From: Candidatus Terasakiella magnetica
Lineage (GTDB): Bacteria; Pseudomonadota; Alphaproteobacteria; Rhodospirillales; Terasakiellaceae
Assembly (NCBI RefSeq): GCF_900093605.1
Contig: NZ_FLYE01000012.1
Coordinates: 310,001-374,000, forward strand
Length of the DNA: 64,000 bases
Direction of reading: 5' to 3'
In this document: one piece after another, positions 34,784 through 44,503 of the stretch
Layout: each line of letters begins with the position of its first letter
Numbering within the stretch: position 1 is the stretch's first letter
Position numbers and translations under genes: made by a program
Notes under the pieces: model-generated
Databases searched by the model: none
What the model was told of the DNA's origin: nothing
Seen by the model: the letters and a program-made list of their open reading frames with translations, nothing else

Positions 34784-36931
34784 ATGGATTTCGAAGCCCT
34801 TGTCGGGCGGGCCGCACAGTATAGTTCGGATATCATTCTTATTGCTGATAAGAAATCCGAGGAATGCGAGGCTCTTAATATACTCTATGGGAATCCGGCT
34901 TTTTGGCGCGAGATTGGTTGTAGTGCGCAAAATGTTGCCCAATGTGGTTGTCATATTAAACTCAGCCAACCTGATTTTAGCAATCATGCCTTATTAAGTG
35001 TGAGTGATGGCTGTCAGGTCTGCACGACTTTTCGTGTCAGCCTGACTGCTTTACCTGAAGAAGAAACGGGTCAAACCAATTGCTATATGCTGGTTGGGCG
35101 TCCCAGTGGGGCAAGTCTGTCAGAAGGGCGTGAACAGCTTTATAGTGATATTGCGCGAAAGTTTATTGAACGTCCTGCTGATGAGGCTGCCAGTGCAGCG
35201 GTGCGTGCAGCAGGTTTATATTTTGATGTTGAAGCAGCTTATGCTGCGCGTTTGGACCTGACCAGCAAAGTGATGGATTTTCGCTATCACTGGACAAAAA
35301 TGGAGCCCGCTTCCCAAACGCAACAGGTCCCACAAAAACAAACCATTTGTGACTGGGTTCTTAAACAGCTCCAGAAAAATGAAGTTGTCCAGATCAATGA
35401 TTTGGCGAGTTTACCCAAAGAGGATCTACACCTTTGCACCACCTTGAGTGAAAGCGGCACAAAGGCCTGCATTATGGTGCCTGTGTTATTGTCAAAAAAA
35501 ACCATCTGGTTTATTGGCATTCATTGTATGAGCACCACACGCCACTGGAACAAAGAAGATGTGGATACGTTTAAGGTAGTCGGTGATCTTTTAGGCAATG
35601 CTTTTACCCAGAATGAGATCGCCTGGTCCTTAAAAGAAAGCGAACGTCGTTTTAGTGATGTCAGTGCAAATATTCCCGGTGTGGTCTATCAAATGCGCCG
35701 CAATAAGGATGGCCAAAATTATCTTAGTTATATCAGCCAAGGTGTGCGTGAGCTCACCGGTTGGGGGCCTGCCAGCATGTTGTCAAAACCTGAATTGCTT
35801 GAAGAGATGGTTTTGCGTCAAGACCGTGGACGTTTTCGCGAGGCCATAGATAAGGCGGGCTTGGATTTTGCCAGCTGGTCCAGTGATGTGCGCCTTCAAC
35901 ACCGTGATGGGACAACCATCAAATGGGTGCGATCAAGCGGGCGTACCCATCGCGGCTCAAACGGAGATACGGTCTGGAATGGTCTGTTGTTGGATATTTC
36001 AGACCATCATCATGCAGAAGAAACCATGCGTGTTTCAGAAGAACGCCTGCGCCGCATTTTGGGAACAAGTCCGATTTCTATCGGCATTAGCGATGTGAAA
36101 ACCTTTAAGATTCTCTTTGCCAATAAACGTCTGGCAGAGATGTTTCACCTAACGCGTAACGACGTTATCGGTTTTGATACACGTAAATTTTACAGCAATG
36201 CAAAATACCACCGCCAACATTGGGTGGAGACACGACGCGGCAAAACCCTTGATAATGTGGAAATAGAATGTCTGCGCTCAGATGGCACTCCTTTTTGGGC
36301 ACAGATTACCACCCGTCAAATTGAATATGGCGGACGCGAAGCCATTTTATGGTGGGCCTTTGATATAACCGATCATAAAAAATCCCGCGAAGCCCTTGCC
36401 CATTTGGCCCATCACGATTCTCTTACCGGGCTTGCCAATCGTCGCTTGTTTGATGAACATTTGCGCAATGCCATTGCCCTTGCAAAGCGTAACGAAGCAC
36501 CCGGTGTTCTGTTTTATTTTGATTTGGATGGGTTCAAGCCCGTGAATGACCAGCATGGGCATACATTTGGGGATTGGGTGCTTCATCAAGTGGGCCTGCG
36601 CCTGCGCACAGTTTTGCGCGATACCGATATTGGTGCGCGTCTTGGTGGGGATGAATTTGGCGTGATTGCCCATGGCATGGATGATATTCGCGCTATTGAA
36701 GCGGTCGTTCATAAGATGCAGGAGGCGATTTCCCAACCTTATGTCCAAGAGGACAAGGTTGCCCATATCGGGCTTTCCATCGGGGTTGTGCGTTTCTTTG
36801 GCACAGAAGACGATACGCGCAAAATCGTTATGTTGGCCGATAGTGCCATGTATAAAGCCAAACAGGCGGGTAAAGGCAGTTATCGTTTAATCAACATGCC
36901 AAGCTGTGATGTCCAAAAGGCCCTGTCTTAA
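34784..36931 (+). CDS. Diguanylate cyclase with PAS/GAF sensor domains
   Basis: The 715-residue protein ends in a GGDEF domain with an intact LGGDEFG active site and an RDTD inhibition site five residues before it, so it should make cyclic-di-GMP. Upstream are an N-terminal PAS-like part with clustered cysteines (Cys46, 54, 56, 77, 80), a GAF-like part (about 115-280), a PAS_3-type domain (about 285-415) and another PAS (about 420-540). No membrane segment is seen, so the sensing is cytosolic. It lies between mcd and the adenosyltransferase gene, but no link with metabolism is shown. Confidence 0.88.
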   Translation: MDFEALVGRAAQYSSDIILIADKKSEECEALNILYGNPAFWREIGCSAQNVAQCGCHIKLSQPDFSNHALLSVSDGCQVCTTFRVSLTALPEEETGQTNCYMLVGRPSGASLSEGREQLYSDIARKFIERPADEAASAAVRAAGLYFDVEAAYAARLDLTSKVMDFRYHWTKMEPASQTQQVPQKQTICDWVLKQLQKNEVVQINDLASLPKEDLHLCTTLSESGTKACIMVPVLLSKKTIWFIGIHCMSTTRHWNKEDVDTFKVVGDLLGNAFTQNEIAWSLKESERRFSDVSANIPGVVYQMRRNKDGQNYLSYISQGVRELTGWGPASMLSKPELLEEMVLRQDRGRFREAIDKAGLDFASWSSDVRLQHRDGTTIKWVRSSGRTHRGSNGDTVWNGLLLDISDHHHAEETMRVSEERLRRILGTSPISIGISDVKTFKILFANKRLAEMFHLTRNDVIGFDTRKFYSNAKYHRQHWVETRRGKTLDNVEIECLRSDGTPFWAQITTRQIEYGGREAILWWAFDITDHKKSREALAHLAHHDSLTGLANRRLFDEHLRNAIALAKRNEAPGVLFYFDLDGFKPVNDQHGHTFGDWVLHQVGLRLRTVLRDTDIGARLGGDEFGVIAHGMDDIRAIEAVVHKMQEAISQPYVQEDKVAHIGLSIGVVRFFGTEDDTRKIVMLADSAMYKAKQAGKGSYRLINMPSCDVQKALS

Positions 36932-37061
36932 AAAGCGGGTCCATGGGGTCAAAAAGACATTTCCTTCACAATTTTTTACCTCTTTAGCCTTGACGCTTTC
37001 GTGAAAAACCTCATGATTCGTCCCTCGCACTTTTGCATATGGAAAAAGGCTTGATTGAACC

Positions 37062-37625
37062 ATGGTTACTTTAACCAAAATCTACACACGCGGTGGTGAT
37101 AAGGGCGAGACCTCTTTGGGGGACGGAACCCGCATTGCCAAACATGACCTTCGGGTTGATGCTTATGGCTGTGTAGACGAGACAAACGCCGCAATCGGGC
37201 TTGCCCGCCTTCATACTGAAGGTGATATGGATGAGATGCTGGAACGTATCCAAAACGACCTTTTTGATTTAGGTGCCGACTTGTGCACACCTGAAGAGGG
37301 ACGAAAAAGTGAAGGCGCCTTGCGCATTGTTCAAGAACAAATTGATCGCCTCGAATCGGAGATTGATGTGATGAATGAACAGCTTGAGCCCTTAACTTCT
37401 TTTGTTTTACCCGGCGGCAGTTCTGCTGCGGCCTATCTTCATTTGTGTCGCACGGTTTGTCGGCGCGCAGAAAGGCTCTGTAGTGAATTGGCTCTGCGAG
37501 ACAGTATTAATCCGCTCTGTGTGCAATACCTCAACCGCTTGTCTGATCATGCTTTTGTCATGGCTCGTTTCCTCAACGATAAAGGGAAATCGGACGTTTT
37601 GTGGAAACCGGGTGCGCATCGCTAG
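37062..37625 (+). CDS. Cob(I)alamin adenosyltransferase, PduO type
   Basis: This enzyme transfers adenosyl from ATP to cob(I)alamin, making the coenzyme that Ecm uses. The 187-residue protein starts MVTLTKIYTRGGDKGETSL, the ATP-binding motif of PduO-type enzymes, followed by RVDAYGCVDETNA, FVLPGGSSAAAYLHLCRTVCRRAER and LNRLSDHAFVMAR. All are family hallmarks. It precedes etfBA-hbd, an order often seen in alphaproteobacteria. Confidence 0.95.
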   Translation: MVTLTKIYTRGGDKGETSLGDGTRIAKHDLRVDAYGCVDETNAAIGLARLHTEGDMDEMLERIQNDLFDLGADLCTPEEGRKSEGALRIVQEQIDRLESEIDVMNEQLEPLTSFVLPGGSSAAAYLHLCRTVCRRAERLCSELALRDSINPLCVQYLNRLSDHAFVMARFLNDKGKSDVLWKPGAHR

Positions 37626-37680
37626 TTCTAGGGAGGTTTTTCGCCTGTAAAACCATCCATTTCACATGGGCTTGCATTGG

Positions 37681-37709
37681 TTGACATTCGACCTTTCAAG
37701 GCTTATTGT
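37681..37709 (+). promoter_or_regulatory. Sigma70-type promoter of etfBA
   Basis: TTGACA (37681-37686), a 17-base spacer and TATTGT (37704-37709) form a strong housekeeping promoter, 96 bases before the etfB ATG. The -10 overlaps the TGC-type motif 37703-37720. Confidence 0.75.
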
Positions 37710-37720
37710 GCAATGCGAAA
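37703..37720. promoter_or_regulatory. Operator-like TGC motif over the etfB promoter
   Basis: TTATTGTGCAATGCGAAA overlaps the -10 box and the expected transcription start. It matches TTATTGTGCAGTGCACAA upstream of phaZ at 15 of 18 positions. A site here would suit a repressor. The regulator is unknown; PhaR, which binds TGC-rich sites in related bacteria, is an inference. Confidence 0.5.
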
Positions 37721-37804
37721 TAATTGATCGGCAAAGGGGTTTTCCCCGATGCTCATAAACAAAGCCTCAGGCGTTAACTAAACGACTTCTGAGAAAGGAA
37801 TTCC

Positions 37805-38554
37805 ATGAAGGTTCTCGTCGCAGTAAAGCGCGTAATTGATTACAACGTGAAGATCCGCGTTAAGTCGGACAACACGGGTGTTGAAACCGCAAACGTCAAA
37901 ATGTCTATGAATCCATTTGACGAAATTGCAGTTGAAGAAGCTATCCGCCTTAAAGAAGCAGGTACAGCAACGGAAGTTGTTGTTGTTTCTATGGGTGAGA
38001 AAAAATGTCAGGAAACCATCCGTACCGCCTTGGCGATGGGTGCAGACCGCGGCATTTTGGTCGAAACAACTGATGAGTTGCAGCCACTGGCCGTTGCCAA
38101 GCTCCTCAAAGGTATCGTTGAAAAAGAAAGCCCGGACATGATTGTTCTGGGTAAGCAAGCGATTGACGACGACAATGGTCAAACAGGCCAGATGTTGGGT
38201 GCATTGCTTGATTGGCCACAAGGCACATTCGCTTCTAAAGTGGAAGTTGCTGAAGGTTCTGTCAACGTGACACGTGAAGTAGACGGCGGTCTGCAAACGG
38301 TTAAGCTGGCTTTGCCTGCAATCGTTACAACTGACTTGCGCTTGAACGAGCCACGTTATGCCGCCCTGCCAAACATCATGAAAGCCAAGAAAAAGCCATT
38401 GGAGACTGTCTCTCCGGCTGATTTTGGTGTTGATGTGACGCCACGTTTGAAAACCTTGAAAGTTGAAGAACCTGCTGCCCGTTCAGCCGGGATCAAGGTT
38501 GAAACCGTTACTGAGCTGGTGGACAAACTGAAAAACGAAGCGAAGGTGATATAA
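37805..38554 (+). CDS. etfB: Electron transfer flavoprotein subunit beta (EtfB)
   Basis: EtfB and EtfA form the FAD/AMP heterodimer that takes electrons from acyl-CoA dehydrogenases such as Mcd and gives them to ETF-ubiquinone oxidoreductase. The 249-residue product has the family start [19 protein letters not shown], the nucleotide-binding stretch [17 protein letters not shown] and the signature region [22 protein letters not shown]. etfA starts two bases after the stop. It is transcribed from the promoter at 37681. Confidence 0.97.
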   Translation: MKVLVAVKRVIDYNVKIRVKSDNTGVETANVKMSMNPFDEIAVEEAIRLKEAGTATEVVVVSMGEKKCQETIRTALAMGADRGILVETTDELQPLAVAKLLKGIVEKESPDMIVLGKQAIDDDNGQTGQMLGALLDWPQGTFASKVEVAEGSVNVTREVDGGLQTVKLALPAIVTTDLRLNEPRYAALPNIMKAKKKPLETVSPADFGVDVTPRLKTLKVEEPAARSAGIKVETVTELVDKLKNEAKVI

Positions 38555-38555
38555 G

Positions 38556-39485
38556 ATGAGCGTTCTTGTTATTGCTGAACACGACAATGCGTCCATCAAA
38601 GACGCAACGTTGAACACGGTTAGCGCTGCTAAAGAACTTGGTGACGTAACTGTTTTGGTTGCTGGCACAGGTTGTGGCGCTGCGGGTGAAGCGGCTGCTA
38701 AAATCGATGGTGTTGCCAAGGTTTTGGTTGCTGATGACGCTGCTTATGACCACCAGATGGCTGAAAATATGACCAAATTGGTTGTGTCTTTGGCAGGTGA
38801 TTACGCACATATTCTGGCACCTGCAACAACAACGGGCAAAAACTTTATGCCACGTGTTGCGGCCCTTTTGGATGTTGCGCAAATTTCTGACATCACAAAG
38901 GTTGAGTCTGCTGATACATTCGTTCGCCCGATCTATGCGGGTAACGCTATGGCAACAGTCCAGTCTAGTGATGAGAAAAAAGTCATTACTGTTCGTGGTA
39001 CGGCTTTTGATGCAGCCCCTGCTGAAGGTGGTTCTGCTTCTGTTGAAACAGTTGGTGCACAAGGCGATAGCGGCAAGTCCAGCTTCGTCGGTGAAGAACT
39101 CTCTGTTTCTGAGCGTCCAGAACTGACGTCTGCCAAGGTCATCATCTCTGGTGGTCGTGGTATGGCAAATGGCGAAAACTTCGCTTTGCTTGAAAAAGTT
39201 GCTGACAAACTTGGTGCGGCGATTGGTGCGTCACGCGCGGCTGTTGATGCCGGCTTCGTTCCAAACGACATGCAAGTGGGTCAAACAGGTAAGATCGTTG
39301 CGCCTGACCTCTATATCGCTGTAGGGATCTCTGGTGCTATTCAACACTTGGCGGGTATGAAAGACTCCAAAGTGATTGTGGCGATCAACAAAGATGAAGA
39401 AGCTCCTATCTTCCAAGTTGCTGATTATGGCTTGGTTGCGGATCTCTTCGATGCGGTTCCGGAATTGGAAAAAGAGCTGGGTTAA
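38556..39485 (+). CDS. etfA: Electron transfer flavoprotein subunit alpha (EtfA)
   Basis: The 309-residue FAD-binding subunit has the N-terminal ETF fold ([20 protein letters not shown]) and the C-terminal FAD domain with [29 protein letters not shown] and [16 protein letters not shown], the family signature. It is coupled to etfB by a 1-base gap and followed by hbd after 57 bases. Confidence 0.97.
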   Translation: MSVLVIAEHDNASIKDATLNTVSAAKELGDVTVLVAGTGCGAAGEAAAKIDGVAKVLVADDAAYDHQMAENMTKLVVSLAGDYAHILAPATTTGKNFMPRVAALLDVAQISDITKVESADTFVRPIYAGNAMATVQSSDEKKVITVRGTAFDAAPAEGGSASVETVGAQGDSGKSSFVGEELSVSERPELTSAKVIISGGRGMANGENFALLEKVADKLGAAIGASRAAVDAGFVPNDMQVGQTGKIVAPDLYIAVGISGAIQHLAGMKDSKVIVAINKDEEAPIFQVADYGLVADLFDAVPELEKELG

Positions 39486-39542
39486 GTCCCGGCTCTTTAG
39501 CCAAACCGCTTAAACCTTAACAGACGGAAAAAAAGAGGGACC

Positions 39543-40424
39543 ATGTCTGCAGAAATTAAAACAATCGGTGTTATTGGTGCCGGTCAAATGGGTAACGGTA
39601 TCGCACATGTCGCTGCTGTTGCAGGTTATGATGTTAAACTGATCGACGTGAGTGCAGATGCACTAGACGCCGCAGTGGCAACCATCACCAAAAACTTGGT
39701 TCGCCAAGTTAAGAAAGAGAAGATCACACAAGCCGATCAAGATAAGGCCTTGGGTCATATCGAAACATCGACTGAAATGTCTGCTCTGTCTTCTGCCGAT
39801 CTGGTTATTGAAGCTGCAACCGAGAATGAAGAAGTTAAAAAAGCTATCTTCCAACAGGTTTGCGCTGAAGTAAGCGATGAATGCTTGCTCGCTTCAAACA
39901 CCTCTTCTATTTCCATCACACGTCTGGCGGCCTCTACAGACCGCCCAGAGCGTTTCATTGGTATGCACTTCATGAACCCGGTTCCGGTCATGAAGCTGGT
40001 TGAGCTGATCCGTGGTATTGCCACAGATGAAAGCACTTATGAAACGATTAAGACAATGACGGCACGTCTGGGCAAAACCTCTGTTTCTGCAGAAGATTTC
40101 CCGGCCTTTATCGTAAACCGTATCTTGCTGCCGATGATTAACGAAGCCGTATACACTCTTTATGAAGGTGTGGGTTCGGTTAATTCTATCGATACAGCCA
40201 TGCGTTTGGGTGCTAACCACCCAATGGGTCCGCTACAACTGGCTGACTTTATTGGTCTGGATACCTGCCTTGCTATCATGAACGTTCTTCATGAAGGTCT
40301 GGCCGATACTAAATATCGCCCATGTCCATTGCTGGTTAAATATGTTGAAGCTGGCTGGCTGGGTCGCAAGACGGGCCGTGGTTTCTACGACTACAGTGGT
40401 GATGAGCCCGTGCCGACGCGCTAA
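39543..40424 (+). CDS. hbd: 3-hydroxybutyryl-CoA dehydrogenase (Hbd)
   Basis: Hbd interconverts 3-hydroxybutyryl-CoA and acetoacetyl-CoA with NAD(P). The 293-residue protein has the dinucleotide loop IGVIGAGQMGNGIAHVAA, SNTSSISITRLA, the catalytic region GMHFMNPVPVMKLVE (His/Glu dyad) and the C-terminal helix motif LGANHPMGPLQLADFIGLD. It belongs to the etfBA-hbd group common in bacteria with PHB or EMC metabolism. A terminator follows directly. Confidence 0.96.
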   Translation: MSAEIKTIGVIGAGQMGNGIAHVAAVAGYDVKLIDVSADALDAAVATITKNLVRQVKKEKITQADQDKALGHIETSTEMSALSSADLVIEAATENEEVKKAIFQQVCAEVSDECLLASNTSSISITRLAASTDRPERFIGMHFMNPVPVMKLVELIRGIATDESTYETIKTMTARLGKTSVSAEDFPAFIVNRILLPMINEAVYTLYEGVGSVNSIDTAMRLGANHPMGPLQLADFIGLDTCLAIMNVLHEGLADTKYRPCPLLVKYVEAGWLGRKTGRGFYDYSGDEPVPTR

Positions 40425-40443
40425 GGTTCACAGATTACTTTAA

Positions 40444-40480
40444 GAAAAACCCCGTTAGATATGTTCTAGCGGGGTTTTTT
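40444..40480. terminator. Bidirectional terminator after hbd
   Basis: CCCCGTTAGA (40450-40459) and TCTAGCGGGG pair with one wobble around a 5-base loop, with A5 before and T6 after. It can serve hbd and the converging ATPase gene. Confidence 0.9.
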
Positions 40481-40485
40481 GTTGT

Positions 40486-43113
40486 TTAGCGACGCAGCCA
40501 TTTATAAATTTCCATCACCACAATCAGCCCCAAAGCCAATGGTAATAAGGTCAGCCATTGATCAAGGGAGACCGGCTGAATGTTTAAGGTGGTGTTGAGC
40601 CCGGGCACGTACGCTGCCCCAATATGGATGGCTTGGGTGAGGATCACCATCATCACAAGGATGGGGTTGCGCAACAGGGGCATTTTAAAGAGTGACTTGC
40701 GCTCAGAGCGGCAGTTAAATACATGGGTATTTTCAAACAGCACCATCAAGAGCAAGAGGCTGCTGCGCGCACTGGCCTCATCAAAGCCGTTTGCCAAGGC
40801 ATATTGGAAAAATAGATAGGCCACAATCCCAATAAACAGGCCAGAAATCACCACTTCTTCAATCATACGGCGATTAAAGATCGGCATTTTTGGGTTACGC
40901 GGGGGATCGTGTAACTCATCACCTTCGCCTTTTTCTAAAGACAGCCCCACATGTTGCACCCCATTGGTCACCAGATTAAGCCATAAAAGTTGCACGGCAA
41001 AAAGCGGCAAGGGCATGCCGCTGATCAGGCAGAGGAAGAATAAGACGATTTCTGATGCACCAGTACTGACCAGCAGATAAATCACCTTGCGCACATTGGC
41101 ATACGCAATGCGGCCTTCTTCCACGCCGTTCACAATCGAAGCAAAATTATCATCAGTAATGATTAAATCAGCGGCCCCACGGGCCACATCGGTGCCTTCC
41201 TTGCCCATAGCCACCCCAATATTGGCAGAGCGCAAGGCCGGGGCATCATTAACCCCATCACCCGTGACGGCGACGAAATGATTATTTTCTTGTAAAGACT
41301 GAACGATATTGAGCTTTTGCACAGGCTCCACACGGGCAAAAACCCGCGCACTATGGATGGTTTCTGCCAGATTGATCGGATCATCTTGTAAATCTTTAAG
41401 CTCAGCCCCTGTGACCACATCGCTTTTTTCATGGGCGATGCCAAGCTCTTTTGCCAAGGCCAGTGCGGTTGCGGGGTGGTCCCCCGTGACCATGCGCACC
41501 CCGACACCTGCGCAAGCACATTTTTTAATGGCGTCAAAAGCTTCAGGGCGCAACGGGTCAATTAATCCGGCTAAGCCTAAGAAAGTCAGGTCTTTTCGCC
41601 CTGAAAGCGCATCCAGTTCATGATCTTCGCTCCAAGAACCTTGGGCCAAAGCGAGCACGCGATAACCCTGTGAGGCCATCTCTTCAGCGCGTTTTAAGAT
41701 ATCCTCGCTTTTTATATTTGAACAAAGCGGCGCAATAACTTCTGCCGCCCCTTTTAAACTGACCAAAGCCTCATCATCAAAGTGATTGATACTGGCGGAA
41801 AATTTACGCTCTGATTCAAAAGGTAGGAAGCCATGCTCAGGGTGGCGCTCCAGCAACGATTCGCGGTCCAGCCCGGCTTTTGCTGCCATGACCAAAAAGG
41901 CCACATCTACCGCATCGCCAAAATGATGATAGCCTTCCTTTTCAAGGCGAAAAGTTGCTTCATTACACAGGCTTGCCGCCACAGCCAGACGGGCGGCTTT
42001 AAAATCAACCTCACCCTTGGGGCTATAGCCTTCACCGCTGACTTCCAGCTCAGGACCTTCAGCGAGCCATAGGCGGCGCACGGTCAGCTCATTTACCGTT
42101 AGCGTTCCGGTCTTATCACTGGCAATTACTGTGCAGGCGCCTAAGCCTTCCACGGCAGGAAGCGCGCGCACAATCACATTGCGTTTAGACATATGAAACG
42201 AGCTGATGGATAAAGCCACGGTAATGGCCACAGGCAAACCTTCAGGAATGGCTGAAACAGACAAGGCCACGGCAAGGAAGAAGACTTCTTTCACACTCAC
42301 GCCCTGCCAGACCATGGTGGCTCCCAAGATCACCACAGCTAGAACCACCAAAAAACCAATGGATCGGGTGAATTTATCAAGGCGCTGTACCAAAGGCGGG
42401 GCAGCATTTTCTGTGGTTTGTAAGGCTTGGGCAATGCGACCAAGCTCGGTATGTAATCCAATTTGGGTGACAATACCTTCACAACGCCCTTGCGATAGGG
42501 TGGTTCCGGCATGGAGCATATTATGGCGATCCCCAATGGCACTTTCTTCGCCAATGGCTTCTAGGGCCCCTTTATTCACAGTTACCGATTCGCCGGTTAG
42601 TAAAGATTCATCGGCGCGCGCTTCTAAAGACTGGATGAGGCGGATATCAGCCGGGATCAAGGCGCCACTTTCTAAAAAAGCATAATCACCAGGTACAAGC
42701 TGGGCGCTGTCTATTTCTATGCGTTTGCCATCGCGCAATACCACCACGCGGTTTTTCACCATGGCGTTCAGGCTTTCTGCGCTTTTTTGTGCTTTCCATT
42801 CCTGAATGGTGCCAATGATGGCGTTGATTTGCAGCACGGCAAAAATAAACAGCGCATCAGTGACTTCCCCAATGAGGATAGACACCAGTGCGGCGGCACA
42901 AAGCAGATAGATCAACGGGCTGATAAATTGATGGAAATAGACCGTTAAAACGGATTTGCGCTGGGCCTTTGGCAGTTCATTTGGGCCAAAGAGGTCTTGG
43001 CGTTTAAGGGCTTCTTCACCACTTAAACCTTGTTGGGAGGTGTTGAGTAAACTCCAGACCTCTTGGCGGGTAACGCCGTGCCATAGGATATGTGAAAGAC
43101 GATCAAACTCCAT
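40486..43113 (-). CDS. P-type cation ATPase, type II (Ca2+- or Na+/K+-like)
   Basis: This 875-residue P2-type ATPase has a cation-ATPase N-terminal domain (LSGEEALKRQDLFGPNELP), actuator motif LTGES, membrane motif AIPEGLPVAITV, phosphorylation site ASDKTGTLTVNEL and hinge TGDGVNDAPALRSANIG, with about ten membrane segments. The PEGLP motif fits Ca2+/Mn2+ or related cation pumps, not heavy-metal P1B pumps. The ion is not settled by the sequence. An AGGAGG ribosome site precedes ATG 43113. Confidence 0.9.
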   Translation of the reverse strand: MEFDRLSHILWHGVTRQEVWSLLNTSQQGLSGEEALKRQDLFGPNELPKAQRKSVLTVYFHQFISPLIYLLCAAALVSILIGEVTDALFIFAVLQINAIIGTIQEWKAQKSAESLNAMVKNRVVVLRDGKRIEIDSAQLVPGDYAFLESGALIPADIRLIQSLEARADESLLTGESVTVNKGALEAIGEESAIGDRHNMLHAGTTLSQGRCEGIVTQIGLHTELGRIAQALQTTENAAPPLVQRLDKFTRSIGFLVVLAVVILGATMVWQGVSVKEVFFLAVALSVSAIPEGLPVAITVALSISSFHMSKRNVIVRALPAVEGLGACTVIASDKTGTLTVNELTVRRLWLAEGPELEVSGEGYSPKGEVDFKAARLAVAASLCNEATFRLEKEGYHHFGDAVDVAFLVMAAKAGLDRESLLERHPEHGFLPFESERKFSASINHFDDEALVSLKGAAEVIAPLCSNIKSEDILKRAEEMASQGYRVLALAQGSWSEDHELDALSGRKDLTFLGLAGLIDPLRPEAFDAIKKCACAGVGVRMVTGDHPATALALAKELGIAHEKSDVVTGAELKDLQDDPINLAETIHSARVFARVEPVQKLNIVQSLQENNHFVAVTGDGVNDAPALRSANIGVAMGKEGTDVARGAADLIITDDNFASIVNGVEEGRIAYANVRKVIYLLVSTGASEIVLFFLCLISGMPLPLFAVQLLWLNLVTNGVQHVGLSLEKGEGDELHDPPRNPKMPIFNRRMIEEVVISGLFIGIVAYLFFQYALANGFDEASARSSLLLLMVLFENTHVFNCRSERKSLFKMPLLRNPILVMMVILTQAIHIGAAYVPGLNTTLNIQPVSLDQWLTLLPLALGLIVVMEIYKWLRR

Positions 43114-43187
43114 AACCGCCTCCTGTTATTGAGAGGGGTTAGTATAGCGCAAAAGATCAATAAATGATGAGACTTAGGTCAAATATT

Positions 43188-43229
43188 TGTTGTTGGAGGC
43201 TGAGATAAGATTCTCAGCCTCCAACAACA
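43188..43229. terminator. Long perfect hairpin between apbC and the P-type ATPase gene
   Basis: Perfect 17-base arms (43188-43204 and 43213-43229, core TTGGAGGCTGAG/CTCAGCCTCCAA) surround the 8-base loop ATAAGATT. It lies after the apbC stop on the minus strand. No long T-run follows, so termination may be weak or the hairpin may protect an mRNA end. Confidence 0.6.
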
Positions 43230-43237
43230 GTCAGCTT

Positions 43238-44350
43238 TTAATCAAAAACGATCTTTGGACCTTGGCTGGCGTTCAGCTGTTCCATGGTCTTAAACCAGAC
43301 TTTATCAGCAATTTCGGCATAGGCCTTGGCATGTGTGCTGTCAGGATCAGAGGTGACAATCGGGTGACCGCCATCTGAGGTTTCACGAATTTTGATATCT
43401 AATGGAATTTCACCAAGGAAATCTGCCCCTTGGGCTTCTGCTGTTGCACGTGCGCCGCCATGGCTAAAGATATCCGTGCGCTCGCCACAATGTGGGCAAG
43501 AGAAATAGCTCATATTTTCCACAATACCAAAGACCGGAATTTCTACTTTGCGAAACATATTGAGGCCTTTTCGGGTATCAAGCAGGGCGATATCTTGTGG
43601 GGTGGAGACAATCACCGAGCCCGTGAGCGGCACTTTTTGCGCCATGGTCAACTGCACATCGCCTGTGCCCGGTGGCATATCCACAACCAAAACATCAAGC
43701 TCACCCCAGTTTACATCGCGCATTAATTGTTCAAGTGCGCCCATGACCATGGGGCCGCGCCAGATCATGGCGGTGTCTTCTTCAACCAAAAAGCCGATAG
43801 ACATACATTTAATGCCGTGATTTTCCATAGGTTCAAGCACTTTGCCATCATAGCTAACGGGCTGGCCTGTAATGCCTAACATGCGGGGAATCGACGGGCC
43901 ATAAATGTCAGCATCAAGCAGACCGACCTGCAAACCTTTAGCCGCAAGTGCCAGTGCAAGATTTACCGAGGTGGTGGATTTACCCACGCCACCCTTACCA
44001 GAAGAGACCGCCACAATGGATTTCACACCGGGCATAAGCGGGGCGGCCTCCTCAGCAACGCCTTGTTGTTGCGGGGCTGCTTGTTGAGGTTGGGCGGGGC
44101 GCTCTGCCGTTAAGACAGCAGTGACACTTAAAACACCCTCTAAGGCATGTACAGCCTCTTCTGCAGCCTTGCGTACAGGTTCAAAATCAGCAGCACGGGA
44201 GGGGTCGCCAATATCAATGGTGAAGGCTACATGACCGTCACGGCTTTGTAAGCCAAGGACCATTTCGCCCGTCACGATGTCCACATCTTTAGCCGGATCT
44301 TTAATGGTTTTAAGCGTCTCGAGAACTTTTTGTTCTAATTGGGCGGACAT
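43238..44350 (-). CDS. apbC: Iron-sulfur cluster carrier ATPase ApbC (Mrp/NBP35)
   Basis: ApbC/Mrp carries iron-sulfur clusters to target proteins. ATG 44350 follows AAGGAG and gives 370 residues; an upstream GTG would overlap that ribosome site. An N-terminal MIP18/DUF59 domain (about 1-90) and a Q/A/P-rich linker precede the ATPase domain, which has SSGKGGVGKSTTSVNLA, DADIYGPSIPRML, DMPPGTGDVQLT and the cluster-binding CPHC (FSCPHCGE). Divergent from hflK. Confidence 0.95.
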   Translation of the reverse strand: MSAQLEQKVLETLKTIKDPAKDVDIVTGEMVLGLQSRDGHVAFTIDIGDPSRAADFEPVRKAAEEAVHALEGVLSVTAVLTAERPAQPQQAAPQQQGVAEEAAPLMPGVKSIVAVSSGKGGVGKSTTSVNLALALAAKGLQVGLLDADIYGPSIPRMLGITGQPVSYDGKVLEPMENHGIKCMSIGFLVEEDTAMIWRGPMVMGALEQLMRDVNWGELDVLVVDMPPGTGDVQLTMAQKVPLTGSVIVSTPQDIALLDTRKGLNMFRKVEIPVFGIVENMSYFSCPHCGERTDIFSHGGARATAEAQGADFLGEIPLDIKIRETSDGGHPIVTSDPDSTHAKAYAEIADKVWFKTMEQLNASQGPKIVFD

Positions 44351-44503
44351 CCTTGAAATCTCCTTCACATAGGATAAATGTAATCTTTAATAGCTCGCGC
44401 ATTGCAAAAGCCGTTAGCGTCATATAAGACTGTTACACGACGTTTGCCAAGTGCAAGTATCTTAGACCTTTGACTTATCGACTCTTAAAGGGAAATACCC
44501 AAT

